64,000 bases of DNA, taken from contig NZ_AEUT02000001.1 of assembly GCF_000187935.1 (NCBI RefSeq), positions 1,426,001 through 1,490,000 of the forward strand, given 5' to 3'. A program made the translations under genes and the position numbers. Below the pieces are notes generated by a model. It was given only the letters and a program-made list of their open reading frames with translations, searched no databases and was not told where the DNA came from. The stretch's first letter is position 1. Each line of letters starts with the position of its first letter. Origin of the DNA: Streptococcus parauberis NCFD 2020. GTDB lineage: Bacteria > Bacillota > Bacilli > Lactobacillales > Streptococcaceae. Below are positions 61,724 to 64,000 of the stretch, in pieces.

Positions 61724-62427
61724 TAATTTCCCTTTCTTAAAATAATTTCTCCAAAATTGTGTTCTTGTTGGATAAAGGCATGTTGAATCTTCACTAATTC
61801 TAAGGTAGCTAAAAATAATGTGATCACTTCATTCAAACCGGAACATTCCTGAAAGACACTAGCTAGCTTAATTGTACTTTTCTGCTTTAATTTTTCTTCC
61901 AAGTGGTTCATCAGGTCTTCAATTCTAAAGTCATCGCGGTCAATAACGGTATGGTTATTTTTAAATTCCTCTTGTTTAACTGTCATTATCTTCGAGAAGG
62001 CCAAAAAGAGGTCTGTAATGCTCCGGTCTTGATTGAGAACAGCATCTTCAAAAATCAGCTCTTGCTTTGCTTTCGAGTAGAGTTTGGCCCGCCTGTCATG
62101 TTGCTTACCTAATTCTTGACTCAGTTCTTTAAAGCGACTATACTCTTCAATTTTGCTTAACAAGTCCATTTCAGGATCATCTTCTTCAGGGTCAGCTTCA
62201 ACAATTTTCGGCAGCAACCGACGACTCTTTATTAGCATCAGTTGACTGGCCATAACCATATATTCCCCTGCAACATCCAATTTCATAGCTTGTAGGGTAT
62301 TAAGATAGGCTAAATATTGCTCAATAACTTCAACAATTGGCACGTCGTAGATATCCACTTGATATTTAGAAACAAGGTGAAGTAATAAATCGAGGGGCCC
62401 CTCAAAATCTTTTAATTTAATATCCAT
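61723..62427 (-). CDS. scpA: Segregation and condensation protein A
   Basis: Kleisin subunit bridging SMC heads. The 234-residue protein begins with [29 protein letters not shown], here split as [15 protein letters not shown] and [10 protein letters not shown], followed by a helical middle and a winged-helix C-terminus. It starts one base after the XerD-like gene stop and is coupled to scpB. Confidence 0.95.
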   Translation of the reverse strand: MDIKLKDFEGPLDLLLHLVSKYQVDIYDVPIVEVIEQYLAYLNTLQAMKLDVAGEYMVMASQLMLIKSRRLLPKIVEADPEEDDPEMDLLSKIEEYSRFKELSQELGKQHDRRAKLYSKAKQELIFEDAVLNQDRSITDLFLAFSKIMTVKQEEFKNNHTVIDRDDFRIEDLMNHLEEKLKQKSTIKLASVFQECSGLNEVITLFLATLELVKIQHAFIQQEHNFGEIILRKGN

Positions 62428-63191
62428 TAATTTTTATAATACTTTTCTAGGGTAATTGGACTTTTCAAGCCAAGTTCCTTACTTAATTCCATCATCGACT
62501 TACCTTTTTCCTTTTGATTCAAAATAAATTCCTGACGAAGATCTTGAGCTGAAAGTTGTCCATAGCCAATCGACTCCAAGTAGCCTTTCAATTGACTAAA
62601 ATACCACTGCCTTGAAAATGCCTTGCCACCATGCTCAAACAAAAAAGTCTGTTCAAATCTTAGTTGTTCTTTAACTGAATGCATTATATGTTTGGGAATT
62701 GTTAGCACTCTCACCCGATGATTCTGGTTGATACGAATTACTTCAAATGACAAATCAATATCTTTTACAGTTAACCGAGCAATTTCATTAGGCAGTAAGC
62801 CCATCTCTAAAATGAGAAGTGCGATTAGTCGACCTTGTTCAAAAGCACTAGCTTTGTAAAAAGCTTCATACTTAATCACTGATTTGGGACTGTTAGAATC
62901 TATTTCTAACCTAATTTTTTCATCTAAAAAGTAATAGTCTGGAACAAATTTTTGTTGGTATAAATAAAACAAAAACTGGTTAACTGTCGAATACTTCCTT
63001 TTTTTAGCAGATAAACTTAAAGAGGCTAAACACATTTGATATAATTTCAGCTTATCTTGAGAAAGGCGCTCACCAATAATCTCAATAAATTGTAATAAGT
63101 CATAACGGTAAGACAGTTTAGTATTTTCAGCAATACGTTTTTGATTTAGAAATGGGTCAATTTGATCAATTATGCTTTTTGACAATGTCAT
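62427..63191 (-). CDS. XerD-like protein with degenerate recombinase active site
   Basis: A 254-residue member of the streptococcal XerD-like family. The fold is preserved, but the catalytic Arg motif reads [10 protein letters not shown] (Pro in place of Arg), HxLRH reads QDLRQEF (both His lost), LGH reads LGLKS, while the final Tyr pair in KYYKN remains. It is unlikely to be an active recombinase; the family is conserved beside scpAB, suggesting a chromosome-structure role. ATG at 63,191 is chosen because of AAGGAT before it; a start at 63,209 cannot be excluded. Confidence 0.82.
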   Translation of the reverse strand: MTLSKSIIDQIDPFLNQKRIAENTKLSYRYDLLQFIEIIGERLSQDKLKLYQMCLASLSLSAKKRKYSTVNQFLFYLYQQKFVPDYYFLDEKIRLEIDSNSPKSVIKYEAFYKASAFEQGRLIALLILEMGLLPNEIARLTVKDIDLSFEVIRINQNHRVRVLTIPKHIMHSVKEQLRFEQTFLFEHGGKAFSRQWYFSQLKGYLESIGYGQLSAQDLRQEFILNQKEKGKSMMELSKELGLKSPITLEKYYKN

Positions 63192-63633
63192 ATCCTTCAG
63201 TAAAATCATGTAAAAGAGAATTTACAGCTTTTAAAATCGATTTTCTTGTAATAATACCAACAAATTTTTTCTGATCATCGACAACTGGTAAAAATGGATA
63301 TTCTACCAATTGATGCATAATAGTTGCTAGCTTTGCATGAACTGAGAGTGGTTCAATTTTTGTATTAACCATTTTGCCAATATCAATTTGATTCATTTCC
63401 CAGTCAGTCAATTGTTTCTTACGTTGATAATTCATTATATCCGAAATACTAATTGTCCCTTTATAGATTTTATCCTTAGATAAAACAGGTACTCTAGAGA
63501 AGCCATTACTTACTAATAAAAGCATGACATGATCTGAATTATGTGTATCAATAAAGATAGCTAAATCATCCGCTGGAATCAAATAACTATCTAGGTGTTG
63601 AAGTAAAAAGCTTTCAAATTCTTTTGCAATCAT
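63166..63633 (-). CDS. CBS-domain protein, CbpB-like
   Basis: A 155-residue protein made of a CBS pair (about 8-65 and 80-145), similar to CbpB/YkuL, a cyclic-di-AMP-binding protein that links c-di-AMP to the stringent response in some Firmicutes. Cognate ligand is inferred, not shown. It overlaps the next gene's end by a few bases and the XerD-like gene by 26 bp. Confidence 0.8.
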   Translation of the reverse strand: MIAKEFESFLLQHLDSYLIPADDLAIFIDTHNSDHVMLLLVSNGFSRVPVLSKDKIYKGTISISDIMNYQRKKQLTDWEMNQIDIGKMVNTKIEPLSVHAKLATIMHQLVEYPFLPVVDDQKKFVGIITRKSILKAVNSLLHDFTEGYDIVKKHN

Positions 63634-64000
63634 CGATTAAATTCCTTAGTTAATAGGGGATAAAGTTGATGATTTCGATTAAAGTATTCAACTTTTATCA
63701 AATCATCTGTGAGTTGCACATAAGCATATAGTTTTTCATTAATTTCACCCCTCGGTTGTAATAAACTTCCTGGATTAATAAATATAATTCCCCCTGCCTT
63801 CCAAGCATCAGCTCGGTGCAAATGCCCATATAGACAGATGTCTGCTTGGGCTTCCTGGGCAAAATAATCTAATTTATCCCATGTAAAATTAATATGATAT
63901 AGATGTCCATGTGTCTGTGCAATAGTAAATGGACCAATTTTAATGATATTCTTTTCTGGGTAGCCAGGGTCATAGTCACAGTTTCCGGCTACAACGTAAA
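63630..64000 (-). CDS. YfcE/MJ0936-type metallophosphodiesterase, 5'-truncated
   Basis: Only the C-terminal part, about 122 residues, lies in the window; the frame is open to base 64,000. The metallophosphoesterase motifs GNCDYDP, THGHLYH and YGHLHRAD are visible, so the active site is in view except for the first D-x-H motif. AYGHLHRAD-type YfcE family members are phosphodiesterases of uncertain substrate. It overlaps the CBS gene by 4 bp, so it heads the operon that runs to yidD. Confidence 0.9.
   Translation of the reverse strand, partial: YVVAGNCDYDPGYPEKNIIKIGPFTIAQTHGHLYHINFTWDKLDYFAQEAQADICLYGHLHRADAWKAGGIIFINPGSLLQPRGEINEKLYAYVQLTDDLIKVEYFNRNHQLYPLLTKEFNR

Overview
The window is a low-GC Firmicute chromosome, almost certainly a pyogenic-group Streptococcus of the S. 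uberis / S. parauberis / S. iniae kind. The evidence is gene content and order: scpA-scpB-rluB-yidD, holB-ricT-yabA-rsmI, livJHMGF next to clpP and upp, murJ and murE back to back beside a fhuCDBG operon, pflA-ppaC, a CtsR box on clpP, CodY-like boxes, an L-Lys type MurE and an FMN riboswitch on ribU. The species is inferred from memory of related genomes and was not tested.

Region 1 (1-307) is the 5' part of dut. Region 2 (about 310 to 14,900) is a mobile element set directly upstream of dut. It reads as a phage satellite (PICI/SaPI-like): tyrosine integrase, a divergent repressor/Cro switch with palindromic operators, a Rha-type protein, a small HTH protein, a primase followed by a P4-type helicase, an iteron origin, a Cse60-like protein and an ArpU-like regulator. 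No terminase, capsid or lysis genes are recognisable. Right of the ArpU gene lie accessory cassettes: a lone multi-spanning membrane protein on the minus strand, then small peptides, an enterocin A-type bacteriocin immunity protein and two small membrane paralogues, one of them frameshifted. The att sites could not be resolved.

Region 3 (15,033-23,564) holds corA, brnQ, metG, a YoaK family protein, tRNA-Ser(UGA), a large membrane protein and an sdpRI pair, all on the minus strand. Region 4 (23,738-26,116) runs on the plus strand with exoA, an AlkD-like protein and two VOC proteins. Region 5 (26,147-34,803) has an ArsC/Spx-like protein, ogt, serA, a GNAT gene, serC, divergent cutC, a small membrane protein, and the rsmI-yabA-ricT-holB-tmk cluster.

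Region 6 (34,867-42,800) has a CBS-ACT protein, the liv branched-chain amino acid ABC transporter, ylbG, ylbF, clpP, a 54-bp tandem repeat and upp. Region 7 (42,968-50,121) has murJ, divergent murE, and the fhuCDBG iron-siderophore transporter. Region 8 (50,140-59,987) has a DUF1803 protein, a conserved hypothetical, ppaC, pflA, a CorC-type membrane protein, ytqB, an ABC exporter, ytqA, a PAP2 phosphatase, ribU with its FMN riboswitch, and trmL. Region 9 (60,013-64,000) has a candidate small RNA, yidD, rluB, scpB, scpA, a degenerate XerD-like protein, a CBS protein and a truncated phosphodiesterase gene.

Themes across the window: branched-chain amino acid uptake (brnQ, liv) and perhaps serine synthesis (serC) carry CodY-like boxes; iron uptake carries a Fur/PerR-like box; and several housekeeping genes (tmk, murE, ytqA, a DUF1803 gene) have a -10 box only 6-7 nt before ATG and no ribosome binding site, suggesting leaderless mRNAs.
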